The notes under the pieces are model-generated. The model searched no databases, was not told the origin of the DNA, and saw only the letters and a program-made list of their open reading frames with translations. DNA of 64,000 nt. Origin: Paramagnetospirillum magnetotacticum MS-1 (GTDB lineage Bacteria; Pseudomonadota; Alphaproteobacteria; Rhodospirillales; Magnetospirillaceae). The position numbers and the translations under genes are program-made. Positions within the stretch are counted from its first letter, which is position 1. Each line of letters opens with the position of its first letter. Location of the stretch: the NCBI RefSeq assembly GCF_000829825.1, contig NZ_JXSL01000024.1, forward strand, positions 54,604-118,603. Direction: 5' to 3'. Positions 17,151 to 26,559 of the stretch are shown in pieces.

Positions 17151-17878
17151 GGCTGAGCCAGGGGCTGCGGGGTTGCGTTGGCGGAACGGAACTGCCAGAC
17201 GGTGACGAACCGGCAGCCGCGCTTGCCCAGATCATCCAGCACCCCGCCCATGGCGGCGATGGTGCTGTCATGGATGTCGTGGAACAGGAAGATGCCGTGC
17301 GCGCCCTGGCCCACCGGCAAGATATTGCCTTCCAGGGCGCTGACCGTGTGATAGCGCCAATCCTCGCTGTCACGCGACCACAGCACTAGCTCCAGCCCCT
17401 CCTTGCGGGCCAGGCCGACCAGATCGGGGTCATAGGCACCGTAGGGGGGACGGAAGTAATGGGGCTCGGCCCCCAGGGCCTTCAACTCGGCCAGGGTATC
17501 CTCGATCTCCTTGCGCCGCGCCGCCTCATCCAGCTTGCGCATATCGGGATGGTCCCAGGAATGGTTCTCCACCTCGTGTCCGTCAGTCAGCATGCGGCGG
17601 ATCAGATCGGGATAGCGCCGCGCATGCTGGCCCAGCACGAAGAAGGTCGCCTTGACCTTGCGCGCCGCCAGCAGATCCAGCAGAGCGCCGGTATGAGGCC
17701 CCGGCCCGTCGTCGAAGGTGATGGCGCAATCGCCCGCCTTGGCCTTGTCCCCGAAATCGAGGCTCGGCGGCTTGGCGGAGAGTGCCGAGGGTTTGGGCCC
17801 GAAAGGAAGCCAGCTTGGCCAGGCCAAGGCGCCTTGCGGCACCAGCAGGACGCATAGAGCAATGATAAGACGGCGCAT
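17117..17878 (-). CDS. Secreted polysaccharide deacetylase (NodB-like)
   Basis: This 253-residue protein has a signal peptide (RRLIIALCVLLVPQGALA). The NodB fold shows TFDDGPGPHTGALLDLL (base Asp and metal Asp), HEVENHSWDHPDM (metal His pair), RPPYGAYD and the late FLFHDIHD (catalytic His). It would remove N-acetyl groups from peptidoglycan or another surface glycan. ATG 17878 has GGGGA about 5 bases upstream. Its tail overlaps the convergent GH25 gene, so two wall-modifying enzymes share an end and antisense interference between the mRNAs is possible. Confidence 0.9.
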   Translation of the reverse strand: MRRLIIALCVLLVPQGALAWPSWLPFGPKPSALSAKPPSLDFGDKAKAGDCAITFDDGPGPHTGALLDLLAARKVKATFFVLGQHARRYPDLIRRMLTDGHEVENHSWDHPDMRKLDEAARRKEIEDTLAELKALGAEPHYFRPPYGAYDPDLVGLARKEGLELVLWSRDSEDWRYHTVSALEGNILPVGQGAHGIFLFHDIHDSTIAAMGGVLDDLGKRGCRFVTVWQFRSANATPQPLAQPQAPDRPIPPQ

Positions 17879-17948
17879 GATCGTCCCCGAATTCCCCGAT
17901 CCGAAAATCCTGATCATTCTTGGCAGTCTTGTCCAGCCCCCCTCCGCT

Positions 17949-19244
17949 TCAGGCGGTGGCACCTTCGGCCACCGCCTGCGGCCCGGCCTTTCGGCCGATC
18001 ATCAGCGACATGGCCGCCGCCACCAGACAGGTCGCCCCCGACAGAACGAAGGCCAGCCAGTAATCGCCCAGATCGGTGCGGATCACTCCGGCGGCGAAGG
18101 CCGCCGTGGCCGCGCCCAATTGGTGGGAGGCGAAGATCCAGCCGAACATCACACCCGCACGTTCCCGCCCGAAAACCTGGGTGGTCAGCTTGACGGTGGG
18201 CGGCACGGTGGCGATCCAGTCCAGGCCATAGAACACCGCGAACAGCCACAGGCCGAACACATCGGGGCCAAAGGCCAAATCCAGGAAGATCAGCGACAAT
18301 CCGCGCAATCCGTAATACCAGAACAACAGCTTGCGCGAATCCCAGCGATCCGACAGCCAGCCCGAAGCCGTGGTGCCGAGAATGTCGAAGACACCCATGG
18401 CGGCCAGCAGACCGGCTGCCTTGACCTCGGGGATGCCGTGGTCGAAACAGGCCGAGATCAGATGGGTGCCGATCAAACCATTGGTGGACAGGCCACAGAC
18501 GAAGAAGGTCCCCACCAGCAACCAGAAATCGCGAGACCGCATGCCGTCCCGCAACGCCATGACCGCCGCCACCGCCGGATTGCCAGCCCGGATGGCGGGC
18601 GGCGGGGCTTGGGTGGCCCCCACCGGCCACAAGCCCAGATCGGCGGGCCGGTCGCGCATGAACATCCAGATGACGGGGGCCAGGACCGCCGCCGCCGCCG
18701 CGATCAGCAGCACCGCCTCGCGCCAGCCCCAATGCTCCACCAGCATGGCCATCTGAGGCAAAAAGATCAGTTGCCCGGTGGCGGTGGCCGCCGAAAGCAA
18801 TCCCATCACCGTGCCACGATGGGCGTCGAACCAGCGGGTGACCACCGTGGCGCCCAGCACCAGGGCGATGGTGCCCGAGCCGCCACCCACCACGAATCCC
18901 CACAGCAGGACCATGTGCCAGGGCGTGCGCATAAAGGTGGTGGCAGCGACGCCCAGCGCCAGGACGGCCAGGGCCAAGGCCATGGTGCGCCGCACGCCGA
19001 TGCGGTCCATGACGGCCGCTGCGAAGGGCGCCATCAGACCGTAGAGCACCAGATTGACCGAGACCGCGAAGGAGATGGTGGCCCGGCTCCAGCCGAATTC
19101 GGCCTCCACCGGAACCATCATCACGCCCGGCGCCGAGCGGATGCCCGCCGCCACCAGCAAGGTGACGAAGGTCAGGCCCGCGGCGATCCAGCCGTAATGC
19201 AGACGGACAGGACCCGGGACTTCCGGCTTGGCAGCTTCCGACAT
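17949..19244 (-). CDS. MFS transporter (oxalate/formate- or monocarboxylate-type)
   Basis: This 431-residue, 12-helix transporter starts LHYGWIAAGLTFVTLL, a typical OFA/MCT-family beginning. It has FGWSRATISFAVSVNL, DRIGVRRTM between helices 2 and 3, and RWFDAHRGTVMGL. GGAGG lies 5 bases upstream of the ATG. It is divergent from a TetR regulator across a 101-bp gap full of inverted repeats, which points to TetR control. The substrate is probably an organic acid or a toxic compound to be exported, and sequence alone cannot tell which. Confidence 0.88.
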   Translation of the reverse strand: MSEAAKPEVPGPVRLHYGWIAAGLTFVTLLVAAGIRSAPGVMMVPVEAEFGWSRATISFAVSVNLVLYGLMAPFAAAVMDRIGVRRTMALALAVLALGVAATTFMRTPWHMVLLWGFVVGGGSGTIALVLGATVVTRWFDAHRGTVMGLLSAATATGQLIFLPQMAMLVEHWGWREAVLLIAAAAAVLAPVIWMFMRDRPADLGLWPVGATQAPPPAIRAGNPAVAAVMALRDGMRSRDFWLLVGTFFVCGLSTNGLIGTHLISACFDHGIPEVKAAGLLAAMGVFDILGTTASGWLSDRWDSRKLLFWYYGLRGLSLIFLDLAFGPDVFGLWLFAVFYGLDWIATVPPTVKLTTQVFGRERAGVMFGWIFASHQLGAATAAFAAGVIRTDLGDYWLAFVLSGATCLVAAAMSLMIGRKAGPQAVAEGATA

Positions 19245-19269
19245 GGGGTCCTCCAGAAAAATGAGGCAG

Positions 19270-19308
19270 ACAAGTCTGTATCATTTGACTTGTACAGACA
19301 GGTCTGTA
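19270..19308. promoter_or_regulatory. Operator-like inverted repeats for the TetR regulator
   Basis: Two palindromes abut between the MFS and tetR genes: ACAAGTC-N10-GACTTGT (19270-19293) and TACAGAC-AG-GTCTGTA (19293-19308). In addition GTCTGTATCAT is repeated in direct orientation 28 bases apart (19274 and 19302). The density and symmetry are typical of a TetR-family operator controlling both divergent transcripts. Confidence 0.75.
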
Positions 19309-19345
19309 TCATGTCAACCATGGAAACCGCTTCCCCGACCAGAGC

Positions 19346-19945
19346 ATGACTGAAACCTCCGACAAACTCACCGCCCGCGACCGCATCCTGGCCGCTGCCA
19401 ACGACCTGTTCTATCGCGAAGGCATCCGCGCCATCGGCATCGATACGGTGATCGAGCGGGCCGGTGTGGCCAAGATGAGTCTCTACCGCGCCTTCCCCTC
19501 CAAGGACGATCTGATCGCCGCCTTTCTGGAAATGCGCGACAGCATGTACTGGGACTGGTGGGACGCGGTGCTGGCCCGCCATCCCAATGATCCCCGCCGT
19601 CAGTTGCTTGCCCTGTTCGAGACGGTGGCGCGGCGTACCTCGGACCCGCTTTACCGGGGCTGCCCTTTCGTCAACACTTCGGTGGAATTCCCCCATCCCG
19701 ACCACCCGGCCCGCGCCGTGGTGGCCCGTCACTTCGCCGAACTGCGCCGCCGGTTGGGCGCCCTGGCCGAAGGAATCGGCCTGCCCCAATCCTCCGCCCT
19801 CACCGACCAGTTGATGGTCTTGCTGGAGGGTGCCTATTCCGCCTGTTCCACCCTAGGGGGCGCGGGTCCCTCCGCCTCGGTGGCGGCGGCCGCCGAAATC
19901 CTCATCCAGGCCCATCTTTCTGCAACATTGTCGAGGCCCACATGA
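19346..19945 (+). CDS. TetR-family transcriptional regulator
   Basis: This 199-residue regulator has an N-terminal helix-turn-helix (TARDRILAAANDLFYREGIRAIGIDTVIERAGVAKMSLYRAF split over about residues 9-50). The C-terminal ligand domain has the CPFVNTSVEFPH motif of a TetR subfamily that often guards flavin oxidoreductases or exporters. A 12-codon frame at 19311-19349 (ending METASPTRA) stops on the tetR start codon (ATGA) and may be a leader for coupling. The downstream Old Yellow Enzyme gene overlaps tetR by 4 bases. It probably represses itself, the oxidoreductase and the divergent MFS gene. Confidence 0.9.
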   Translation: MTETSDKLTARDRILAAANDLFYREGIRAIGIDTVIERAGVAKMSLYRAFPSKDDLIAAFLEMRDSMYWDWWDAVLARHPNDPRRQLLALFETVARRTSDPLYRGCPFVNTSVEFPHPDHPARAVVARHFAELRRRLGALAEGIGLPQSSALTDQLMVLLEGAYSACSTLGGAGPSASVAAAAEILIQAHLSATLSRPT

Positions 19946-21057
19946 CTCAGCCCCACCTCTTCCAGCCGCTTTCCCTGCGCGGCCTGACACTGCCCAACCG
20001 CGTTGCTGTCGCCCCCATGTGCCAGTATTCGGCCAAAGACGGCGTGGTCCAGGATTGGCACCTGATGCATTACGGCTCCCTGGCGGCCTCGGGCCCCGGC
20101 ATGGTGGTGATCGAAGCCACCGGCGTGACGCCCGAGGGGCGCATCTCGCCCAAATGCCTGGGCCTTTACGACGATGCCACCGAGGCCGGGTTCATCCGTT
20201 TGGTGGCCGCCATCAAGGGCTTCGGCGGCAATGGCGCCATCGGCGTGCAACTGGGCCATGCGGGGCGCAAGGGCGGCGCTGCGGCGCCTTGGGAGGGCGG
20301 CAAGTTCTCGCCCGACGGCTGGCAGACCATCTCGGCCAGCGACATCGCCTTCGACGAAGGCTGGCCCTCCCCCAAAGCCGCGACCATCGAAGACCTCGAC
20401 CGACTGAAACAGGCTTTCGTCATCGCCGCCCAGCGCGCCTTGCGCATCGGCTTCGACTTCATCGAACTGCACTCGGCCCACGGCTATCTGCTGCACCAGT
20501 TCCTGTCGCCGCTGTCCAACCGGCGTGACGACCAGTATGGCGGCAGCCTGGAAAACCGCATGCGCTTCCCCCTGGAGGTCATCACCGCGGTGCGCGCCGT
20601 CTGGCCAGCCGACAAGCCGCTGGGCCTGCGCATCAGCGCTACCGATTGGGTCGAGGGCGGCTGGGACGCCGATCAGGCCGTGAACTATGCCAAGGCCTTC
20701 AAGGCGGCGGGCATCGATTTCGTCTGCGTGTCCTCGGGCGGTCTGGTGTCTTATGCCAAGGTTCCCGTCGGCCCCGGCTACCAGATCGAGCTGGCCGCCC
20801 GCATCCGGCGCGAGGCCGGGATTCCCACCCGCGCCGTCGGCCTGATCGCCACGCCGCATCAGGCCGAAACCGCCCTGACTGAAGGCGCCGCCGATCTGAT
20901 CGCCATCGGGCGCGGCTTCCTCGACAATCCCCGCTGGGTGTGGCACGCCGCGCAGGCGCTGGGCGCCCAGATGACCTATCCGCCTCAATACCTTGCCGCT
21001 GGAACGCGGGCCTGGCCCGGTGTGGCCCTGGCCCGGCCCACTTTGGCCGCAGAGTAA
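19942..21057 (+). CDS. NADH:flavin oxidoreductase (Old Yellow Enzyme, YqjM/XenA-type)
   Basis: This 371-residue FMN-dependent ene-reductase reduces activated C=C bonds or nitro compounds. It shows APMCQYSA with the regulatory Cys of the YqjM class, GVQLGHAGRKG, the substrate-binding HSAHGYLLHQF (His pair), RRDDQYGGS and IAIGRGFLDNP. The ATG overlaps the tetR stop by 4 bases. Coupling to TetR and a divergent exporter suggests a response to electrophilic or xenobiotic compounds. A strong terminator follows. Confidence 0.93.
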   Translation: MTQPHLFQPLSLRGLTLPNRVAVAPMCQYSAKDGVVQDWHLMHYGSLAASGPGMVVIEATGVTPEGRISPKCLGLYDDATEAGFIRLVAAIKGFGGNGAIGVQLGHAGRKGGAAAPWEGGKFSPDGWQTISASDIAFDEGWPSPKAATIEDLDRLKQAFVIAAQRALRIGFDFIELHSAHGYLLHQFLSPLSNRRDDQYGGSLENRMRFPLEVITAVRAVWPADKPLGLRISATDWVEGGWDADQAVNYAKAFKAAGIDFVCVSSGGLVSYAKVPVGPGYQIELAARIRREAGIPTRAVGLIATPHQAETALTEGAADLIAIGRGFLDNPRWVWHAAQALGAQMTYPPQYLAAGTRAWPGVALARPTLAAE

Positions 21058-21061
21058 AACA

Positions 21062-21094
21062 AAAGGGCCCGTTCGGTTACCGAACGGGCCCTTT
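21062..21094. terminator. Bidirectional rho-independent terminator
   Basis: A perfect 16-bp stem (AAAGGGCCCGTTCGGT and its inverse) surrounds a single central base. A-rich sequence precedes it and T-rich sequence follows. It lies between the convergent oxidoreductase and dctA genes and can end both transcripts. Confidence 0.93.
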
Positions 21095-21115
21095 CTAGAA
21101 TCTGATGAAGGCTGA

Positions 21116-22363
21116 TTATCCCAGCATTTCCTTCATCTTTTCGGAGTCCAGTTCCTTCTCCCACTTGGAGACCACCACGGCGGCGACGCCATTGCCGACG
21201 AAGTTGGTCAGCGCGCGGGCCTCGGACATGAAGCGGTCGATGCCCAGGATCAACGCCAGACCGGCGACGGGAACGCTGGGCACCACCGCCAGGGTGGCGG
21301 CCAAGGTGATGAAACCGGCACCGGTGACGCCCGAAGCCCCCTTGGAAGTCAGCATGGCGACGCCAAGCAGCGTGGCCTGCTGGGTGAAGGTGAGATCGAT
21401 ATCCAGAGCCTGGGCGACAAACAGCGCCGCCATGGTCAGGTAGATATTGGTGCCGTCCAGATTGAAGGAATAACCCGACGGAACCACCAGACCGACCACC
21501 GACTTGGAACAGCCCATGGCTTCGAGCTTCCGCATCAGGGGAACCAGGGCCGATTCCGAGGACGAAGTACCCAGAACGGTCAGCAGCTCTTCCTTGATGT
21601 AGCTGATGAACTTGAAAATGTTGAAGCCGACCAGCAAGGCGATGGTTCCCAGCACGACCACCACGAACAGGAAGCAGGTCAGATAGAAGCTGCCCATCAG
21701 CGCCGCCAGGGGCTTGAGCGCGGCCACGCCGTACTTGCCGATGGTAAAGGCCATGGCGCCGCCCGCGCCCAGGGGGGCGACCTTCATGATGGTGTTCATC
21801 ATGGCAAAGAAGATGTGCGAGCATTCCTCGATGAACATGTGCACGCCCTGACCGGCCCGGCCCATATGGGTCATGGCATAGCCGAACAGAATGGCCACCA
21901 GCAGAACCTGTAACAGATCACCCGAACCGGTGAAGGCATCCACCAGGGTCTTGGGGATGATGTGCAAGATGAAATCGACGGTGCTCTGCTCGGTGGCGGC
22001 CTTGGCGTATTTGGCCACCGCCTTGGCGTCCAGCGCGGCCGGATCGGCGTGGAAGCCGTCGCCAGGGCGCAGCACGGTCATGACGATCAGGCCGATGACC
22101 AACGCGAAAGTGGAGACCACCTCGAAATACAGCAGCGCCTTGCCGCCCACCCGGCCGACCTTCTTCATGTCGCCCGCACCGGCGATGCCCAGCACCACGG
22201 TACAGAAGATCACCGGGCTGATCAGCATCTTGACCAGGGCGATGAAGCCGTCGCCCAGGGGTTTCAGGCTGACGCCCAGATCGGGGTAGAAGAAGCCGAG
22301 AGTGCCGCCGGCAAAGATGGCGAGCAGAACCCAGAAATACAGGTGGCTTGTCAGGCGCTTCAT
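21116..22363 (-). CDS. dctA: C4-dicarboxylate:cation symporter DctA
   Basis: This 415-residue DAACS-family inner-membrane symporter imports succinate, fumarate and malate. It shows the serine-rich re-entrant loop [14 protein letters not shown], the motif [20 protein letters not shown], and [20 protein letters not shown]. The length and the late [15 protein letters not shown] are typical of DctA. The ATG has CGAGGAA upstream. I see no DctB/DctD two-component pair nearby and no clear sigma-54 box in the 148-bp upstream gap. Confidence 0.95.
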   Translation of the reverse strand: MKRLTSHLYFWVLLAIFAGGTLGFFYPDLGVSLKPLGDGFIALVKMLISPVIFCTVVLGIAGAGDMKKVGRVGGKALLYFEVVSTFALVIGLIVMTVLRPGDGFHADPAALDAKAVAKYAKAATEQSTVDFILHIIPKTLVDAFTGSGDLLQVLLVAILFGYAMTHMGRAGQGVHMFIEECSHIFFAMMNTIMKVAPLGAGGAMAFTIGKYGVAALKPLAALMGSFYLTCFLFVVVVLGTIALLVGFNIFKFISYIKEELLTVLGTSSSESALVPLMRKLEAMGCSKSVVGLVVPSGYSFNLDGTNIYLTMAALFVAQALDIDLTFTQQATLLGVAMLTSKGASGVTGAGFITLAATLAVVPSVPVAGLALILGIDRFMSEARALTNFVGNGVAAVVVSKWEKELDSEKMKEMLG

Positions 22364-22511
22364 CGGCGTATTCCTCGATTATGGATGGTGTTTTGGCTTT
22401 CGTACCCTTTGGACCAGGACCTGTCGATTGCGGTTATCCGATGGTCCGCCGCCAAGGCTTGTGACGCCAGGAAAATTTTTCTGTTGCCCCCGCCCCTGCC
22501 CGCGGTTTTCC

Positions 22512-23780
22512 ATGGGCGCTTCGCAGGACTTAAGGATCCAACCATTGCCCTCAACCGCCCCGCATTCCGCGTCCACCATGCTGGGTCGGGTTGTCCTGCC
22601 CTTTGCGGCCGGGTATTTCCTGTCCTACCTCTATCGGACGGTGAATGCGGTTCTGGCTCCCGAGATCGGCCGCGCCATCTCGCTGGATGCCTCCGATATC
22701 GGATTGATGACAGGGATCTATTTTATGACCTTCGCGGCGGCGCAGATTCCGCTCGGCATCTTGCTGGACCGTTTCGGCCCCCGAAGGGTGGAGGCCATCC
22801 TTCTGTGCTTCGCCGCCGCCGGAGCCTTCGCCTTTTCCCTGGCCCAGTCGGTGCCCGCCCTGGTGGTCGGCCGCGCCCTGGTGGGATTCGGCGTCTCGTC
22901 GTGCCTGATGGCGGCGCTGAAGGCCAATGTGCAGTTCTTTCCGCCGCAACGCATCCCTCTGATGAACGGCATCATCTTAGGCGCGGGCGGACTGGGGGCC
23001 ATCGCCGCCACAGCGCCGGTCCAGGCCGCATTGCATCTGACCGACTGGCGCGGCGTCTATGGGGGGGTGGCCGTCCTGACCCTGGCTTCCGCCGCCTTTC
23101 TATGGCTGACCGTCCCGGATCGTCACCAGACGGCGGGCGCCGGGGGATTGCGGGTCCAGATCGCCGAAGTGGCGGAAATCTATCGTGATCCCGGCTTCTG
23201 GCGGGTGGCTCCGGCCACCATGCTGTCCATGGGCAGTTTCATGTCCATCCAGGGATTGTGGGCGGGACCATGGCTGCGCGACATGGCAGGCTTTGCCCCG
23301 GACCGGATCGCCACCGGCCTGACGGTCATGGCGGGCGCCATGGCCCTGGGCTACCTCTCGGTGGGCGCCATGGCGGAACGGCTGGAAAAGCGGGGCATTG
23401 CCCCCATCACCCAAGGCGCGGTGGGCATGGCCCTTTATGTGCTGGCCCTGGGCGCCATGGCCGCCGGGTGGAGCGCGGCTCCCCTAGCCCTGGCGGCTGT
23501 TTTCGGCCTGACCGGAACGGCGTGTTCCATCAATTACGCGGTGCTGACCCGGCGTTTTCCCCTGCGCCTCGCCGGGCGGGTCAATACCAGCCTCAACCTG
23601 ACCATCTTCGTGGCCGCCTTTATTATTCAGTGGGGCTTGGGCGCCCTGATCGGCCTGTGGGACAAGGTGGACGGACGCTGGCCGCCCGAGGCCTGGGCGG
23701 TGGGACTGGGGGTTCCGGCCCTGTCCATCCTGGCGGCCCTGATCTGGCAAATCCCGGCCTGTCGGGCGGAAAAGTCCTGA
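22512..23780 (+). CDS. MFS transporter
   Basis: This is a 422-residue, 12-helix permease. After a short N-terminal tail it runs FAAGYFLSYLYRTVNAVLAPEI, with DRFGPRRVEAIL as the helix 2-3 signature and VGRALVGFGVSSCLMAALKA. The fold resembles anion or drug MFS proteins (CynX/NarK-like by eye), but the substrate is unclear. The start is uncertain; an ATG at 22578 (MLGRVV) is the alternative and neither has a good ribosome site. Its stop overlaps the next gene (TGATG), so it is co-translated with a TonB/TolA-like protein. Confidence 0.85.
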   Translation: MGASQDLRIQPLPSTAPHSASTMLGRVVLPFAAGYFLSYLYRTVNAVLAPEIGRAISLDASDIGLMTGIYFMTFAAAQIPLGILLDRFGPRRVEAILLCFAAAGAFAFSLAQSVPALVVGRALVGFGVSSCLMAALKANVQFFPPQRIPLMNGIILGAGGLGAIAATAPVQAALHLTDWRGVYGGVAVLTLASAAFLWLTVPDRHQTAGAGGLRVQIAEVAEIYRDPGFWRVAPATMLSMGSFMSIQGLWAGPWLRDMAGFAPDRIATGLTVMAGAMALGYLSVGAMAERLEKRGIAPITQGAVGMALYVLALGAMAAGWSAAPLALAAVFGLTGTACSINYAVLTRRFPLRLAGRVNTSLNLTIFVAAFIIQWGLGALIGLWDKVDGRWPPEAWAVGLGVPALSILAALIWQIPACRAEKS

Positions 23781-24532
23781 TGCATTCCGTCATGCCCGAT
23801 CGGCGGCTGATGGCCGCCCTTGCCCTGTCGGCCCTGCTGCATGTGCTGGTCACCCTGATCCTGCAGATCGAGAGTTTGTCGGCCCTGATCCCCGAGCGGA
23901 CCGAGCGGAGCATGGAGGTGGAGGTGATCCCCGAGCCTCTCAAGCCCGAGCCTCCCAAACCCGTCGCCCCACCCCCGCCGCAGGAACCACCGCTTCCCGA
24001 GACGCCGCCGGAAGCGCCAAAGGTCCAAACGGCTCCGCCGCCGCCTCCCCTGCCCATCCAGAGGCCGCAGTTGCAGCCCGCCCCCTTGGCGGAAAAGTCC
24101 AAGGCGCCCAAATCCGAACCCGCCAAACCGGCCCTTCAATCGCCGGGACTGTCGACGGATACCGGAACATTCACGCGCTCGGCGCCAGCGGCCGGTGAAC
24201 TGTCCCAAAACATTCAGGACAAGGTTCTGGCCCAGGTGGTGCGCATGTGGCACTTCAACTCGGCGGCACTCAGAGGCAGCGACATCATTTTGTCGGCATC
24301 GTTGCTGGTCAACCGGGACGGCACCCTGTCCGGCCCCATGCACAAGGATGCGCCCTGGAATCCCGATGCGGCGATCCGGGGCTATTCCCGCCTGCCCGAG
24401 GGCACCACCAAGCAGATGATGGAAACCTTCCTCGTGGCGCTGCGCATGGCTCAGCCCCTGCAATTGCCGCCGGACGACGGCAAGCCCTGGCCCCGTCACA
24501 TGATGCTGCGTTTCAAGCCGGGCGATCTTTGA
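23780..24532 (+). CDS. TonB/TolA-like proline-rich envelope-spanning protein
   Basis: This 250-residue protein has a single N-terminal anchor (about residues 11-30), a long Pro/Lys/Glu spacer (about 50-125), and a C-terminal TolA/TonB-like domain. That domain shows LAQVVRMWHFN, ASLLVNRDGTLSG and ALRMAQPLQLPPDD. Such proteins transmit inner-membrane energy to the outer membrane. No ExbB/ExbD or TolQ/TolR genes sit beside it, and it is coupled to an MFS gene, which is unusual. Its last 20 bases overlap the convergent histidine kinase gene. Confidence 0.78.
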   Translation: MHSVMPDRRLMAALALSALLHVLVTLILQIESLSALIPERTERSMEVEVIPEPLKPEPPKPVAPPPPQEPPLPETPPEAPKVQTAPPPPPLPIQRPQLQPAPLAEKSKAPKSEPAKPALQSPGLSTDTGTFTRSAPAAGELSQNIQDKVLAQVVRMWHFNSAALRGSDIILSASLLVNRDGTLSGPMHKDAPWNPDAAIRGYSRLPEGTTKQMMETFLVALRMAQPLQLPPDDGKPWPRHMMLRFKPGDL

Positions 24533-25895
24533 TCCCGAATTCGAGGCGGACCACCAGACCCGGCCGGTTATCGTCCAGGGACAACCGCGCCGAATGCAGC
24601 CGCGCCACCGCCTGAACCAGCGACAGGCCCAGCCCGTTGCCCGGCGTCGTACGAGTGCTGTCGAGACGGACAAAGCGTTCCAGCACAGCTTCACGCGACT
24701 CTTCGGGGATGCCCGGGCCGCTATCGGCCACCGACACCACCACCGAAGCTGGACCGCCCGTGACGGTTACCGACACCTCGCCGCCCGAAGGCGTGTATTT
24801 CACCGCATTGTCCACCAGATTGGCCAGTGCCTGGAACAGCAGATGCCGGTCGACCTTCAGCGAAAGGCCGGTATCGGCCCGGCAGGCAAGCCGCAGGCCC
24901 TTTTCCTCGGCCAGGGGCTCGTAGAGTTCCACCACATCGCTGGCCAGGGTGGCGGGATCGATGGATTCGAAGCGTTCGAGCCTGGCCGCCGATTCGGCGT
25001 GGGAGATGGTCAGAATGGCATTGAACGTGGCCAGCAGATGGTCGGCCTCGGCCAGGGTTTCCTCCAAGGTCCGGCGATAGCCCTCGCTGTCGGGAGTCCC
25101 CAACAGAGCAAGGTCGATGCGCGAGCGCAGCCGGTTCAAGGGCGTGCGCAGATCATGGGCGATATTGTCCGAGACGGTACGGATGCCTTCCAGCAGACGC
25201 TCCAGCTCGTCCATCATCTCGTTGAAGCTTTCGGCCAGGGAATCGAACTCGTCGTCGGTGCCGGAAAGCTGCATGCGCTGGCTCATATCGCCGCCGAAGA
25301 TGCGCCGCGCCGTGCGGCTCATCTCCTCAACCCGCTGCAACAGATGACGGCTGGTGAAATATCCACCCACCACGCCGAGCAGGATGGTCAGCGCCAGACC
25401 CCAGCCCAGGGCCCGGTTGATGGCCGACTTGACCCGCTTGGCATCGGCCAGGGAACGCCCCACCAGCAGGCGATAGCCGTCATTGAGCTCATAGACCTGG
25501 GCCAGGACCTCGACCCCCGGCCCGATGCTGCCCAATTGCAGCAGCCGGAACCGCACCCACCCCACCTGGCTGGACACTTCGGCGGGCCAGGACTTGATGT
25601 TGCCCGCCAAAAGATGGCCTGAATGCCCCATCAGCAGATAGGTGTTGCGCCCTTCCACATCCTGGCGCATGCGGCTGCCGATGATCTCGGCCAGACCGCT
25701 CAGCTCACGCGAGTGATAGACCTCGGACAGGCCGGTGGCCTCGGCTTCCACCGTTTCCTGCACCTGCCACTCGATGAACATGGAGGTGCTCCACGACACC
25801 AACGCCAGCAAGGCGATGGCCGAGACCGTGAAGATGCTGAGATAGCTGAGCGCCAGCCGGAAGGTGGTGGTGCGAAGGAGACTAGCGGGCCGCAC
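24513..25895 (-). CDS. HAMP-domain sensor histidine kinase
   Basis: This is a 460-residue EnvZ/QseC-like kinase. It has a first membrane helix (about 13-36), a periplasmic sensor of about 125 residues, a second helix (about 163-183), and HAMP (SRHLLQRVEEMSRTARRIFGG onward). The H-box is DNIAHDLRTPLNRLRS, the N-box ALANLVDNAVKY, then DSGPGIP and GNGLGLSLV. It starts at a GTG that overlaps the response-regulator stop by 14 bases, so the pair is coupled. The signal is unknown. Confidence 0.93.
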   Translation of the reverse strand: MRPASLLRTTTFRLALSYLSIFTVSAIALLALVSWSTSMFIEWQVQETVEAEATGLSEVYHSRELSGLAEIIGSRMRQDVEGRNTYLLMGHSGHLLAGNIKSWPAEVSSQVGWVRFRLLQLGSIGPGVEVLAQVYELNDGYRLLVGRSLADAKRVKSAINRALGWGLALTILLGVVGGYFTSRHLLQRVEEMSRTARRIFGGDMSQRMQLSGTDDEFDSLAESFNEMMDELERLLEGIRTVSDNIAHDLRTPLNRLRSRIDLALLGTPDSEGYRRTLEETLAEADHLLATFNAILTISHAESAARLERFESIDPATLASDVVELYEPLAEEKGLRLACRADTGLSLKVDRHLLFQALANLVDNAVKYTPSGGEVSVTVTGGPASVVVSVADSGPGIPEESREAVLERFVRLDSTRTTPGNGLGLSLVQAVARLHSARLSLDDNRPGLVVRLEFGIKDRPA

Positions 25896-26559
25896 GAAGC
25901 GTATATCCCGCGCCGCGGACCGTATGGATCAGCGGCAGTTCGAAATCCTTGTCCACCTTCTGGCGTAGACGGCTGATATGCACGTCGATCAGATTGGTCT
26001 GGGGGTCGAAGTGATATTCCCAGACATTCTCCAGCAACATGGTGCGGGTCACCACCTGACCGGCGTGGCGCATGAGATATTCCAGCAAACGGAATTCACG
26101 CGGCTGCAGATCGATTTCCTGGCCGCCCCGGGTCACGGCGCGGGCCAGCAGGTCCATTTCCAGATCCTCGACCTTGAGGCGGGTTTCCGGCTGGGTACTT
26201 GACACCCTTCGCGACAGGGCCTCGATGCGGGCCAGCAATTCGGCGAAGGCATAGGGCTTGACCAGATAATCGTCGCCGCCCGCCTTCAGGCCGCGCACCC
26301 GGTCGTCCACCTTGCCCAGCGCCGAGAGAACCAGGACCGGCGTGGTGTTGCCAGCGGCCCGGAGCGCCTGGATGATGGACAGCCCGTCCAGCCCCGGCAG
26401 CATGCGGTCGATGATCATGGCGTCCCAGCGCTCGGAGGTCGCCAGAAACAGCCCGTCGGTGCCCGTGGCGGCATGATCGATCACATGCCCGGCCTCGCGC
26501 AGGCCCTTGGCCATATAGGCCGCCGCTTCGCTGTCGTCCTCGATCAGAAGGATTCGCAT
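25882..26559 (-). CDS. OmpR/PhoB-type response regulator
   Basis: This 225-residue regulator has the receiver acidic pocket LLIEDDSEAA, phospho-acceptor Asp in IIDRMLPGLDG, and the switch Lys in LVKPYAF. The C-terminal winged helix has REFRLLEYLMRHAGQVVTR and HISRLRQKVD. The start is ATG 26559 (MRILLIEDD); upstream codons in frame are not conserved-looking. It is cognate to the overlapping kinase. A GC-rich hairpin with a T-run lies about 55 bases before the start and could attenuate the transcript. Confidence 0.94.
   Translation of the reverse strand: MRILLIEDDSEAAAYMAKGLREAGHVIDHAATGTDGLFLATSERWDAMIIDRMLPGLDGLSIIQALRAAGNTTPVLVLSALGKVDDRVRGLKAGGDDYLVKPYAFAELLARIEALSRRVSSTQPETRLKVEDLEMDLLARAVTRGGQEIDLQPREFRLLEYLMRHAGQVVTRTMLLENVWEYHFDPQTNLIDVHISRLRQKVDKDFELPLIHTVRGAGYTLRAAR

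Noticed and set aside
17718..19349. Plus-strand frame opposite the deacetylase and MFS genes
   Set aside because: Arg/Gly/Gln-rich shadow with no domain; only its last 12 codons were considered as a tetR leader.
22364..22511. Sigma-54 promoter for dctA
   Set aside because: No convincing -24/-12 GG...GC element at proper spacing on the minus strand.
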